NCBI GenBank assembly: GCA_014055495.1
Contig: WIAG01000007.1
Coordinates: 41,735 to 105,734 of the forward strand
Source: Nitrospira sp. CR1.2
GTDB lineage: Bacteria > Nitrospirota > Nitrospiria > Nitrospirales > Nitrospiraceae
Length of the DNA: 64,000 bases
Reading direction: 5' to 3'
The position numbers were made by a program, and so were the translations under genes. The notes beneath the pieces are model-generated. The model had not been told where the DNA came from and searched no databases. It saw only the letters and a list, made by a program, of their open reading frames with translations. This document shows positions 38,034-47,028 of this stretch, piece by piece. The stretch's first letter is position 1. Every line of letters begins with the position of its first letter.

Positions 38034-40439
38034 ATGAGTCGAACGACGGCGATTCCCTCCGATTCTTCTCTCCATGCAGCGGAATCTCGCCATGAGCTTC
38101 AGCGACAAGCCATTCAGTTTCTTGCCGATCTTCCGGCGTTGCCTTTTTCCCACGACGACATCACTGCCGGTTCGGAGAGCGAGCTTCAAGCGGCGGTCTG
38201 CGGCCGTTCCGAAGACGTGGATCTGCCGCGAACGATTCATGCCTCGAACTATGTGAAGAATATCCGGGAGCGGACTGCGGCCGGGGAAAGTCCCCGCATC
38301 CTCATCCGTCAGTTGCAGGAGTTGCTGACGTCGTCCGACGCGACCGTCTGGGAAAACTCATGGGTCCGTTTCCCGCGGCGTTGCCTCAACCGAACAGCCG
38401 ATCACCTCCTGGAGCGAGACTTGGCGGCCGATAAACGCGACCCGCGAGGGCCTCGTCGTGCCGATGTCGACCGGTATCTGTCGGTCGAACAGGGAGAGGA
38501 GTGGGTCCGGCTTCCCATCAGCTATCTCTTGACGCTGACCTTGGCCGACGTCCTCGGCGAAATCGAACAGCAGGTCCCGGCGCTGGCGAGCGAGAGCCGG
38601 CACTTGCTGGATCATTTCCTGAACGATAACAGTTCGCCGGAAACCTTTTCCTTCTACGTGTCCCGTATGGAACCCTCCAAGGGAATGGGAGCAGGGATTG
38701 CGCGGGAAACGGCGATTCGCTTTCTGCTGACCCACTTGTTGGTGCTCTATGCCAATCGGCGATTCGGACTAGAGGAGAGCGGGCAATCTGTTCTGGTGTA
38801 TGCGTCGCCTCATCCCCCTTTGCGGCAACGACGACTCAATCATCTCGTTTCCGACGCCTTCTATCGCGAACTGTTCATGAACCCCTGCCTCTCCGGATGG
38901 GAACGAGGCGAGGAGAAGTCCCGCTATATGGGGCTTTGCCACGAAGTGTTGTCGCGCAGCCAGCTGAATGCCGTGCTCCGATTGAAAGATGCCGGCATCA
39001 TCACGCGCAATCTGGTGGTGTTGCCGTCGACCTCGAACATCAGTCTGGCCAACAACGGTACGCACTTGAGCCTGGGTAGTCGACGCGTGAGTGAGGTGTT
39101 GCGGGCCGGCACCAAACGGTATACCCCCGCGCACGAGAAGGTGGTGGGCGATCTCGTCATCAAGATTGCGGAACATTTTCTCCCGCTGTTTGTCGGGACC
39201 TATAGCGCCGCGCCCTACCGCATGAATTTCCGCGATTTCCATCCCGAACTGGCGCTGGGATTTCTGCCGCACGAACTGGACTTTACCCATTTGCGCATGT
39301 TGTGGCGGCGTTGGAAGAAAAAGGCGAGGTTGTCGGTCTTCGGTCGGGCCATCACGCCGGTCGGCCCCTTGTGGTTGGATCGTGCCCTCAGTGCGCTCTT
39401 CCAGTTGCGCGGGGACTATGTGCCGGATTTCCGGTTGATCGACTATCTGGTGTCCCTGTTGTCGACCGATCAGAGTCCTGCTCTCGACGGCCTGCTGGGG
39501 AATGAGTTCCGGCTTAAGCGCGATCTTGGGCAACTCGGTGTGTTCGACGAGCGGATGTCGCTCTATCTCTGTTACAAGCTGCGCGCAGAGTCGGTGATGG
39601 GATTTTCCGGCTTTGAAGGTCGGCACTACAGTCTGTTTTCGAACCATTTGGAAGATTTCGCCGATGCGGCAAGCTTGCAGGCCCTGGTCACGGCGTTGGC
39701 CTTTCGGTACATCGCGACCGGTCAGGTGACCCACGAGGATATCCCAGACGATCCGTTCAGTGAAAGTGAACGGCGGCAATGCATGTTCGCCCCGGCCATC
39801 GGGATCGCGACCGTGAATGTGCGCGAGGCCGGTCCGAACCGGTTTCTGGCGCGTATTGTTGGCCGAACGCAGAAGACCAGAAGCAGCCGACGCTATGCGG
39901 GACACTTTCGAGTCCGGATCGAGGACTATCGGTTGGCGCTCCTGTCGACGATCGAAGAGGATGCGCCGGAACTCATCGAGGCGTTTCAACTCCGAGACCA
40001 CCTGGTGCGACTGCGTGAACGACTCCTAAACCCGGATCGCTGTGGCACGGCCGGGAAGTTGACCAGGGGGATTGTGGAGGTGGCGGGAGTCCGGTATCCG
40101 ATGCAGTTGTCCGGCGAGGAGTTTGCCCAGGCGGCGGAGGGTTATTACCGTGGTTCGTTGCGTGCACAGTATGTGCGGGAAGCCCTGACCTGCGTCGAGG
40201 AGGATTTGCGTGCGATCGACCGGGCTGAGTCCGAAATAGATCGACGGTGCAGGGGAATGGCGACCGCGCTGGTCGGTCCCCGTTCGGCAACCGAGGCGCT
40301 CACGGAAGCGGCGCCGGAACTCCTGTCGGGATCCGCCGGTAGCCAGGCCCTGCTTCGTTCCCTGGGGCTCTGCCTTCTCGCCATTTCGCGATCCCAGGCG
40401 TTGAGCAGTCATCGGGACGAACGGTCGTTGGCCTCGTGA
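38034..40439 (+). CDS. Unassigned 801-residue protein, first gene of psd-lgt-like operon
   Basis: I do not recognise this protein. It is soluble by composition, with no signal peptide or membrane segment. Segments that look structured include GMGAGIARETAIRFLLTHLL, GWERGEEKSRYMGLCHEVLS, LVVLPSTSNISLANNGTHLS, and a mid-protein block FRDFHPELALGFLPHELDF followed by a very basic helix LWRRWKKKARLS. The C-terminal 200 residues are mainly helical. GGGAGG 6 bases before ATG 38034 is a strong ribosome binding site. The stop TGA overlaps the next start ATG (TGATG at 40437-40441), so it is translationally coupled to the decarboxylase. This implies a joint role with a phospholipid enzyme, but no reaction can be proposed from sequence. 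Confidence 0.85.
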   Translation: MSRTTAIPSDSSLHAAESRHELQRQAIQFLADLPALPFSHDDITAGSESELQAAVCGRSEDVDLPRTIHASNYVKNIRERTAAGESPRILIRQLQELLTSSDATVWENSWVRFPRRCLNRTADHLLERDLAADKRDPRGPRRADVDRYLSVEQGEEWVRLPISYLLTLTLADVLGEIEQQVPALASESRHLLDHFLNDNSSPETFSFYVSRMEPSKGMGAGIARETAIRFLLTHLLVLYANRRFGLEESGQSVLVYASPHPPLRQRRLNHLVSDAFYRELFMNPCLSGWERGEEKSRYMGLCHEVLSRSQLNAVLRLKDAGIITRNLVVLPSTSNISLANNGTHLSLGSRRVSEVLRAGTKRYTPAHEKVVGDLVIKIAEHFLPLFVGTYSAAPYRMNFRDFHPELALGFLPHELDFTHLRMLWRRWKKKARLSVFGRAITPVGPLWLDRALSALFQLRGDYVPDFRLIDYLVSLLSTDQSPALDGLLGNEFRLKRDLGQLGVFDERMSLYLCYKLRAESVMGFSGFEGRHYSLFSNHLEDFADAASLQALVTALAFRYIATGQVTHEDIPDDPFSESERRQCMFAPAIGIATVNVREAGPNRFLARIVGRTQKTRSSRRYAGHFRVRIEDYRLALLSTIEEDAPELIEAFQLRDHLVRLRERLLNPDRCGTAGKLTRGIVEVAGVRYPMQLSGEEFAQAAEGYYRGSLRAQYVREALTCVEEDLRAIDRAESEIDRRCRGMATALVGPRSATEALTEAAPELLSGSAGSQALLRSLGLCLLAISRSQALSSHRDERSLAS

Positions 40440-41446
40440 TGACGCCGCATCAATATATCGATCGCGAGACGGGCCTGGTGAGGACCGAACAGTTCCTCGG
40501 CGACCGTTGGCTCAATTGGGCCTATCGCGCCTTGTGGGAGGATGCCGCATGGTTCATGAGGGCCCTGACGTCGCAGCGGATGACGCAAGTGTTGGGGTTC
40601 TTCAACTACGACCGGCCGTTTACCGCGACGCAGGAGGCGGTGACACGTTGTGCCGGGACGCTGGGTGTGGACCTGTCCGAGTGCCTCGACGATCCGACGC
40701 GACTCAATACGCTGCGTCGGCTGTTCCAGCGGCGGTTGCGGTATTGGCAGGTGCGGCCGATGGACGCCGATCCACGGGCGATCGTCTCTCCCGCGGATGC
40801 CCGGTTGCTACTCGGGTCGTTCGCCGACGACTCGTCGCTGTTTCTGAAAGGGAAATTTTTCGACTATGACGAACTGCTCGGCTGCGATCGGGCGAACTGG
40901 CGGGATCTGTTTCGCCGGGGCGATTGGGCGATCTTTCGCCTGACTCCGGACAAATATCACTACAATCACACGCCGGTCGCGGGGCGGGTGCTCGACTGGT
41001 ATGAGATCCCCGGGCGCTACCATTCCTGTAACCCCGGGCCGGTGGTCGTTGCGGCCACGCCGTACTCCAAGAACAAACGTGTGGTGACGATTCTCGATAC
41101 AGAGGTGCCCGGCGGCTCGCGCGTGGGCATGGTGGCGATGATCGAGATCGTGGCCTTGATGATCGGACAGATCGATCAATGTTACTCCTCGGTTGCCTAC
41201 GACGATCCCAACACGATGCATGCCGGGATGATGCTTGAAAAGGGACGTCCCAAGAGTCTCTATCGGCCGGGGAGCTCGACGGACGTACTGCTGTTCGAGC
41301 CAGGGCGGGTTCAGTTCTGCGAGGACCTCGTCCGGAATCGGTTTCGCTCCGGTGTCTACAGTCGGTTTTCCCAGGGATTCGGTCGCGCCCTGGTCGAGAC
41401 GGATGTACGGGTGCGCTCGACGATCGGGTGGCGAAACGGAGGATGA
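40439..41446 (+). CDS. Phosphatidylserine decarboxylase family protein
   Basis: The 335-residue protein has the three catalytic elements of PSD: Asp120 (IVSPADARLLLG), His177 (RLTPDKYHYNHTPVAGRV) and the self-cleavage site GSST (278-281, RPGSSTDVLLFEPG), where cleavage before Ser generates the pyruvoyl group. The N terminus (YIDRETGLVRTEQFLGDRWL) resembles the longer PSD type found in Clostridia and some Gram-negatives, not the E. coli type. The expected reaction is phosphatidylserine to phosphatidylethanolamine at the inner membrane, although the operon suggests a specialised substrate. Only a weak amphipathic segment (30-50) could touch the membrane. A GTG one codon upstream is an alternative start. 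Confidence 0.9.
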   Translation: MTPHQYIDRETGLVRTEQFLGDRWLNWAYRALWEDAAWFMRALTSQRMTQVLGFFNYDRPFTATQEAVTRCAGTLGVDLSECLDDPTRLNTLRRLFQRRLRYWQVRPMDADPRAIVSPADARLLLGSFADDSSLFLKGKFFDYDELLGCDRANWRDLFRRGDWAIFRLTPDKYHYNHTPVAGRVLDWYEIPGRYHSCNPGPVVVAATPYSKNKRVVTILDTEVPGGSRVGMVAMIEIVALMIGQIDQCYSSVAYDDPNTMHAGMMLEKGRPKSLYRPGSSTDVLLFEPGRVQFCEDLVRNRFRSGVYSRFSQGFGRALVETDVRVRSTIGWRNGG

Positions 41447-41450
41447 CAGC

Positions 41451-42506
41451 ATGGCCGTGAACGAGCTTCTCGCCGCTGGACTGGTCGCCTTTTATGCGGC
41501 ACTGTTCTGGTGGGCTTTTCGCGTCTTGCCGGGAGAGGGATGGCAGTTTCTCGCTGCGGTGCCGCTCACCAAACGGCCGGACGGGCAATGGGTCGGTCTC
41601 AACCTGACCTATTACGGCGCATTCACCGCCAGCGCGGTCGTGTTGGCGGTGGTATGGAGCGTGGTGCTGATGAGCAGTGTGGGCCTGTCCCTGAGCAGCA
41701 TCCTCACGCTGGCCGTGATTGTCCTGGGCGTCTGCGTGCCATCGGCAAAGGGGCTGGCGCGGCTCATCGAAGGCAAAACGAATACCTTCACGGTCGGCGG
41801 CGCGTCCATGTTCGGCTTGTTGATTCTGCCGTGGGTCGTCATGGCGATGAATGTCGGACTCGGGGCATTGGGAGAGGACGCAGTGCCGATGACGGCGGTC
41901 CTGGCAGTGGTGAGTATCGCCTATGCATTCGGTGAAGGGACCGGACGGCTGGCCTGTTTGAGTTTCGGTTGCTGCTACGGCGCTCCCCTCGAGCAGAGTC
42001 ACCCGTGGCTCTCCACCTTGTTTGCTCATCATCATACGGCCTTTGTGGAATCCACCAGAAAGGCGGCCTATGAACGGAACCTGGAAACCATTCCCCTGAT
42101 CCCCATTCAAGCGATGACGGCTGCCGTCTGTGTGGGGGCGGGAGTGATCGGCGTATGGCTGTTCCTGCGAGGGCAGATCCTCACGGCATTTCTTGTCGCC
42201 GTCCTGGTCACACAGCTGTGGCGAGTCGTTTCGGAGTATCTTCGCGCCGATTACCGCGGCGGGCGCGCCTTTTCGCACTACCAGTGGCTGTCTCTCGTCG
42301 GACTTCTGTATGCCGGCCTGTTGGCCTTCTGGCTGCCGGATGGGCCGTCTGTCCGTCCGGATCTGCTGCGCGGGGTCCGCACGCTGTGGCAGCCGGGTGT
42401 CTTGATTTGTCTCCAGATCTTGTGGGTCGTCATGTTCCTGTTTACCGGCAGGAGTCGCGTGACACGATCGACGCTGTCGATGCAGGTGATACAGGATCAG
42501 ATCTGA
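41451..42506 (+). CDS. Prolipoprotein diacylglyceryl transferase (Lgt)-like membrane protein
   Basis: The 351-residue protein has about eight hydrophobic helices and two Lgt landmarks: GRLACLSFGCCYG (165-177), matching the GRIGCFxxGCCYG block of Lgt, and LWRVVSEYLRADYRGG, matching the region with the essential Arg near the C terminus. The HGG-type loop of Lgt, which carries the catalytic His, is here VGGASMFGLLI (115-124), with Phe121 where His is expected. Lgt moves a diacylglyceryl group from phosphatidylglycerol to lipoprotein cysteine; this protein may use another acceptor or only bind lipid. GGAGG 7 bases before ATG 41451 sits inside the end of the decarboxylase gene, so translation is coupled. 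Confidence 0.75.
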   Translation: MAVNELLAAGLVAFYAALFWWAFRVLPGEGWQFLAAVPLTKRPDGQWVGLNLTYYGAFTASAVVLAVVWSVVLMSSVGLSLSSILTLAVIVLGVCVPSAKGLARLIEGKTNTFTVGGASMFGLLILPWVVMAMNVGLGALGEDAVPMTAVLAVVSIAYAFGEGTGRLACLSFGCCYGAPLEQSHPWLSTLFAHHHTAFVESTRKAAYERNLETIPLIPIQAMTAAVCVGAGVIGVWLFLRGQILTAFLVAVLVTQLWRVVSEYLRADYRGGRAFSHYQWLSLVGLLYAGLLAFWLPDGPSVRPDLLRGVRTLWQPGVLICLQILWVVMFLFTGRSRVTRSTLSMQVIQDQI

Positions 42507-42508
42507 TC

Positions 42509-43237
42509 GTGCGCCGCCACCTAAGATCTCCGCAGCTGCTTATTGCCGGGCTGGCCTGGTGCCTGTCGACCTATCCGGTCATGGCGGGCCAGGATGTCCT
42601 GCCTCCCGACTATCCCCAATCGATCGAGCGTGATCTCACGGCAGTACTGTCCCGGCTGTCTGCGCAGGGCGATGAGCCGATAGCCTTGCTGGAGGGGGCT
42701 GAGCTCTATATGCAGATGGCCGACGATCTCTTCAGCGAGGACGGGCCGCGACAATCGGCCTATGAGGCCGGTGCGGCGCTGGCCAAGCGCGCACTCGACA
42801 TCGATGCGCGTCAGGCCCATGCCCATTTTGTGTATGCCGCAACCCTCGGGAGTGCCGAGCGATTGAAGGGGCTCGCCAATGCGGGGCTGGTGCTGAACGA
42901 TATCAAGCGCCATCTCCGGGAGGCGTTGGCCATCGACCCGACTCACCCGCAGGCGCTCCAGATGATGGGCGGGCTGTATGCCGAGCTGCCGTGGGTGCTC
43001 GGCGGGAACGAGACAGAGGCCGAGTCGTACCTGCGTCGTGCGATTCAGGCGGATGGACGCTACACGAACGCGCATCTGATCCTTGCCCGATTGCTCATCA
43101 AGCAGCGCCGCTTTGCCGAGGCGCGCAAGCATCTGCAGGCTGTGATCGATGTGCAACAGCCTCACTATCCCTACAGTTGGCTGCGCTTGTTTAAGCCTGA
43201 AGCCGAGCGCGTGCTGAAGACCTTGCCTCCCTCATGA
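42509..43237 (+). CDS. Exported TPR-repeat protein, last gene of the psd-lgt-like operon
   Basis: The 242-residue protein starts at GTG 42509, two bases after the Lgt-like stop, and begins with a signal peptide (MRRHLRSPQLLIAGLAWCLS, cleavage near VMAGQ). Residues 75-240 are helical repeats: AGAALAKRALDIDARQAHAH, IKRHLREALAIDPTHPQALQ, AESYLRRAIQADGRYTNAHL and EARKHLQAVIDVQQPHY, three or four TPRs. It should be a periplasmic scaffold for protein-protein contact. Its coupling to the Lgt-like gene suggests it holds lipoprotein or enzyme partners at the membrane. Confidence 0.82.
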   Translation: MRRHLRSPQLLIAGLAWCLSTYPVMAGQDVLPPDYPQSIERDLTAVLSRLSAQGDEPIALLEGAELYMQMADDLFSEDGPRQSAYEAGAALAKRALDIDARQAHAHFVYAATLGSAERLKGLANAGLVLNDIKRHLREALAIDPTHPQALQMMGGLYAELPWVLGGNETEAESYLRRAIQADGRYTNAHLILARLLIKQRRFAEARKHLQAVIDVQQPHYPYSWLRLFKPEAERVLKTLPPS

Positions 43238-43410
43238 GATCGTCGCCTTGCCCGTGCCTGCCGCATCGTACCATCCGGCCATGTTCAGGATGAGGAAGAG
43301 GCGAATGTGCGCCGTCATGCCATGAAAGACGGACGGTCCGCCGTGAGTAGGCGGGAAACTGTCTTGCCGCCGGGCGGATCGCCGTCCGTCCCGGCGGCCT
43401 GTGGATGATG

Positions 43411-45027
43411 TTAGGCGAGATGTCGGAAGAGCCAGAATAGGGTACCTGAGAGCACGATTGACGCCGGCAGCGTCATGATCCAGGCGAGTGCCAGACTCCG
43501 GACCGTCTGCCATTGCAACCCTGATCGATTGGCTGCCATGGTGCCCGCCACGCCTGAGGACAGCACTTGGGTCGTGCTGACCGGCAAGCCGAAGAGGTCC
43601 GCGGCGCCGATGGTGCTCATGGCAACCAGCTCGGCGCTGGCGCCCTGGCCGTAGGAGAGATGCGTTTTTCCGATTTTTTCCCCCACGGTCACCACGATGC
43701 GTTTCCAGCCGATCATGGTGCCCAACCCCAGCGCAATCGCCACGGCGGCTTTGACCCACACGGGAATGTACTTGGTGGCGTTGTCCAACATGGATTTGTA
43801 GTGGAGCAGGATGTCTCGATCCGCGCGCGCAAAGGCCGGCTCGCGGGTCTTGTCCATCCAACGCAGCGATTCTCCGAGAAGGTACATGTCGTTGCGCACG
43901 TTGGAGGTCTGTTCCGTCGGTATCTGGGCGACGGTCGCGTAGGAGGCGATCTGTGTGCGCACCATGCCGCTCAATGCGCGCAGGGCCGGCAGGGTGTCCG
44001 GGCGCACCTCGTGCGTGCGGATGTACTCCGCGGCGGTGTGTCGCGGGTCGGCCGGGGCGACCGACGACTTGGCGTACCGCTGGAGCACCGCTTCCGATTT
44101 AGTCGACGCCTCCACGAAGGCGGGCGTGTACGACACATCGACGGTGCGATTCAGCGCATAGACCGTCGGCACCGTGCCGATCAGGATGAGCATGATCAGG
44201 CCCATGCCCTTTTGCCCGTCATTGGAGCCATGGGCAAAACTCACCCCCGTGCAGGTAAGAATAAGCAAGCCTCGGATCCACAGTGGGGGCGGCGTTTTGC
44301 CGCGTGGCGCTTTGTACAACTTGTCGATGGGAATGGTCTTCATGGCGATCAGGAGGAGAAAGGCAGCCGCTGAAAAGCCGATGAGGGGGGAGAACAATAG
44401 AGATTTTCCCACGTTGAGGGCCTGTCCCCAATCGACGCCGCTGGTATTCGTGCCGCCCGCGGCCATCAGCTGGTTGGCGATGCCGACGCCGATGACCGAC
44501 CCGATCAGCGCGTGCGAGCTGGAGGAAGGCAATCCCAAGTACCAGGTGCCGAGGTTCCAGAGAATCGCGGCAATCAGTAAGGCAAACACCATGGCAAACC
44601 CCGCGCCGGCACTCACCTGTAGAATCAACTCGACCGGCAGCAAGGCGACGATACCGAAGGCCACGGCGCCGGACGCCAGCATGACGCCGATGAAATTCCA
44701 GATGCCGGACCAGACGACCGCGATGTGCGCAGGCAGGGAATGCGTATAGATGACCGTCGCCACTGCATTCGCCGTGTCATGGAAGCCATTGACGAATTCG
44801 AAGCCCAGGGCGATGAGGAGCGCAAATCCGAGGAGGATGAAGGGCCAGATCGACGAGGCGCGGACGTTGGACAGGTCTGAGGTCAATTCACCGGCGATAT
44901 AGATCCCACCGATGGTCAGGAGCAGTAGGATAAGAAAGAGGCCGATTTGCGAGCTGTTTTCCTCGAACGACGCACTGAGCGGTCGGTCGGCAACGGTTTC
45001 GACGGTGTCGAGGGGCGGCGGTGTCAT
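43411..45027 (-). CDS. PiT family inorganic phosphate transporter
   Basis: The 538-residue protein has the two PiT signatures: FVNGFHDTANAVATVI in the first half and LTCTGVSFAHGSNDGQKGMG in the second. About ten helices are split by a hydrophilic loop of around 130 residues (340-470) longer than in E. coli PitA, a length seen in several bacterial members. It imports phosphate or metal-phosphate complexes with protons. AAAGGAT lies 8 bases before ATG 45027. It is transcribed alone; a GC hairpin CCGCCGGG...CCCGGCGG at 43367-43397 lies just downstream and may terminate it or the convergent TPR operon. Confidence 0.94.
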   Translation of the reverse strand: MTPPPLDTVETVADRPLSASFEENSSQIGLFLILLLLTIGGIYIAGELTSDLSNVRASSIWPFILLGFALLIALGFEFVNGFHDTANAVATVIYTHSLPAHIAVVWSGIWNFIGVMLASGAVAFGIVALLPVELILQVSAGAGFAMVFALLIAAILWNLGTWYLGLPSSSSHALIGSVIGVGIANQLMAAGGTNTSGVDWGQALNVGKSLLFSPLIGFSAAAFLLLIAMKTIPIDKLYKAPRGKTPPPLWIRGLLILTCTGVSFAHGSNDGQKGMGLIMLILIGTVPTVYALNRTVDVSYTPAFVEASTKSEAVLQRYAKSSVAPADPRHTAAEYIRTHEVRPDTLPALRALSGMVRTQIASYATVAQIPTEQTSNVRNDMYLLGESLRWMDKTREPAFARADRDILLHYKSMLDNATKYIPVWVKAAVAIALGLGTMIGWKRIVVTVGEKIGKTHLSYGQGASAELVAMSTIGAADLFGLPVSTTQVLSSGVAGTMAANRSGLQWQTVRSLALAWIMTLPASIVLSGTLFWLFRHLA

Positions 45028-45208
45028 GGAAGAATCCTTTCCGCTGAACGGGTGACACGTGGCACCTTAGCCGCCACACTGTGCCAAGACGCCGTTACGC
45101 AGGAGTGGACATTGAATCAAGATTCCGTTAATTCTGTTGGGTCACCCTGCGCTCGCCTCCGGGCGGGGAGATCGTCTATCATCGGGCATGGTCGGAAGCA
45201 CAATCAGA

Positions 45209-45997
45209 ATGAAGGTGAGTCGAACCGGGCGTGCTGTGTTGGCCGGATTGCTGGTCCTGGCCATGAATGTGGCCGGGTGCGGGAGTTCGGCGAAGCTGAT
45301 GTCCGGACTGAGCATCGAAGAGCTGAAGCCCGTGCCGGGGATTCTCTCGAGTGCGAAACTCCTGAAAGGCACGATCCGTGGCATCACAGGTGATCGCGTG
45401 GAGGTTGATACCGGCGAACGGACGCCCCGGTATCTTTCCCTCGAGGCCGGTGGCGATGAAGCTCGTGGGTTGCAGGTGGGCGGGGCGGTGGAGATCATGG
45501 TCAACGACCGGGATGACATCGTTGCCTATCAGCGTCCTGCGGACACGCCGCCGACGAAGGTGTTTCGCGGATCGTTGGGTAAGGTGTTTAATCCGGAAAA
45601 AGAACGCGTGACGATTCGTCTCGACACCGGACGGGATGTGGGGTTCTACGCCCGCGCGGTGGCGATGGAGAAGCTGGCGGCCCTTGAGGTCGGCGAAGCG
45701 GCCGATTTCGCCGTCGATCGAGCCTATTTGTTGGTCGATGTCTTGTCGCTGGGAAAGCCGAGAGAACTGACGTTCGGCTCTTCGACACGCGCGCCGCAGC
45801 GGCGTGTCGAAGGTGCGTTTGTGACGATCGGCGACGGACGGATGCGGCTACGGATGAAGCTGGACGACATTCAATCCTTCCCGGTTCGGCCACTCCTGCA
45901 GCCGGCAATCGAACAGCTGGATCCCAACGAGACCGTCGCGATTTTTCTCGACGGACAAGGACATGTCACTGATATGGTGCGAGTCGGCCGCCGGTGA
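45209..45997 (+). CDS. Hypothetical lipoprotein
   Basis: The 262-residue protein begins MKVSRTGRAVLAGLLVLAMN with lipobox VAGC (Cys24 region). The mature part consists of repeated beta-rich units (KGTIRGITGDRVEVDTGERT, GSLGKVFNPEKERVTIRLDT, VEGAFVTIGDGRMRLRMKLD) that resemble small beta-barrel or OB-like modules of about 50 residues, three in all. No family is recognised. ATG 45209 fits the signal peptide; ATG 45188 is possible. It is divergent from the PiT gene. Its stop is 5 bases from that of the convergent SDR gene. Confidence 0.7.
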   Translation: MKVSRTGRAVLAGLLVLAMNVAGCGSSAKLMSGLSIEELKPVPGILSSAKLLKGTIRGITGDRVEVDTGERTPRYLSLEAGGDEARGLQVGGAVEIMVNDRDDIVAYQRPADTPPTKVFRGSLGKVFNPEKERVTIRLDTGRDVGFYARAVAMEKLAALEVGEAADFAVDRAYLLVDVLSLGKPRELTFGSSTRAPQRRVEGAFVTIGDGRMRLRMKLDDIQSFPVRPLLQPAIEQLDPNETVAIFLDGQGHVTDMVRVGRR

Positions 45998-46002
45998 TGC
46001 CG

Positions 46003-46896
46003 TCAGCGGCCCGTGGGGAGCTTGACGATTCGCGTGATGATCCAGTCGTTGAGCCGATCGGGTAACAGAAGCGCGAGATACGCCCGAATGGCGGCATCTG
46101 AACCGATGAGATACCGGGTTTTCGGCCAACGGGATCGAAGCGCATGCGCGACAGCCGTGGTCACGGTACCGGCGGGCTGAGCCTGTTCTCCGGCCGCCGT
46201 GGCGGCGTCCTTGATGCGCGTGAACCCTTCCTTGTACATATTCTTGAGGTCCTGGCTCCAGGCGGCGTCCCACGTGTCGACCTCTTTTCGCGTTTTGCTC
46301 CAAATGGGTGTGGCGATGGCGCCGGGCGTAATCAAGGCTACGCGGATGCCCCAGGGCTGCAGTTCGAGGCGCAAGGCATCCGTGATCGCTTCCAACGCAT
46401 GTTTCGAGGCGGCATAGGGAGCCATGAACGGCATCGAGGCGCGTCCGGCGATCGAACCCATGTTGATGATGCGCCCTCGTCCCGTGCGGATCAACGGGAG
46501 GAACGTTTGTGTGACGGCGATGAGGCCGAACACATTGACCTCGAATTGCCGCCGCCAGTCGGTCAACGGCAAGAGTTCGATCGGGCCCGCCACGCCGATG
46601 CCCGCGTTGTTCACCAGGCCGGCCAGACCGCGGTCGCCCACCATTGCGGCGACCGTATGGCTCGCGGCGGAAATCGAAGCGGAATCGGTGACGTCGAGCC
46701 GGATCGGCATGAGGCGCGGGCCGGCCTGCTGCTGGAGTCGCTCGCCGTCGGCGGGGTTGCGGATGCCGGCGAAGACACGGTAGCCGAGTTTGTCCAATGC
46801 GAGTGCGCAAGCGGCCCCGATGCCGGTCGAGGCGCCGGTCACGACGACGGAGTCCGATGGAGAAGAGGCTGAGAACCAGTTCGGGATCACTCGCAT
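46003..46896 (-). CDS. Short-chain dehydrogenase/reductase (classical type)
   Basis: The 297-residue protein has the NAD(P) motif VVVTGASTGIGAACALAL, NNAGIGVAG and the catalytic YAASKHALEAITDAL with Tyr and Lys present, plus LITPGAIATPIW. This is a classical SDR, close in style to 17-beta-hydroxysteroid-dehydrogenase-like and sulfoacetaldehyde-reductase-like members; the substrate cannot be told. At the 5' end AGGAGG lies only one or two bases before ATG 46896. A GTG two codons downstream has a better spacing and may be the true start. Confidence 0.9.
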   Translation of the reverse strand: MRVIPNWFSASSPSDSVVVTGASTGIGAACALALDKLGYRVFAGIRNPADGERLQQQAGPRLMPIRLDVTDSASISAASHTVAAMVGDRGLAGLVNNAGIGVAGPIELLPLTDWRRQFEVNVFGLIAVTQTFLPLIRTGRGRIINMGSIAGRASMPFMAPYAASKHALEAITDALRLELQPWGIRVALITPGAIATPIWSKTRKEVDTWDAAWSQDLKNMYKEGFTRIKDAATAAGEQAQPAGTVTTAVAHALRSRWPKTRYLIGSDAAIRAYLALLLPDRLNDWIITRIVKLPTGR

Positions 46897-47028
46897 TCCT
46901 CCTGCCTGGGCGCGTACCCTACCATACTTTACGGCCGGACCCTACAGTCGGATGCATGGGTGGAAGGCGTGTAGCGGCGCGTCTTCGGCGTCGCGCAATC
47001 CGGAGCGTGATCGATGAAAGGAGCAGGC

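Noticed and set aside
38769..40001. 410-codon minus-strand frame opposite the unknown 801-residue gene
   Set aside because: The plus-strand frame is twice as long, has a strong ribosome binding site and couples to the next gene, so the antisense frame is a shadow.
40704..42278. 524-codon open frame on the minus strand opposite the PSD and Lgt-like genes
   Set aside because: It is antisense to two genes with clear family motifs and itself has no recognised motif; long antisense frames are common in GC-rich coding sequence.
43238..43410. 28-codon minus-strand frame MTAHIRLFLIL... between the TPR and PiT genes
   Set aside because: No ribosome binding site and too short to judge; it may be the remnant of a longer gene, but nothing else supports this.
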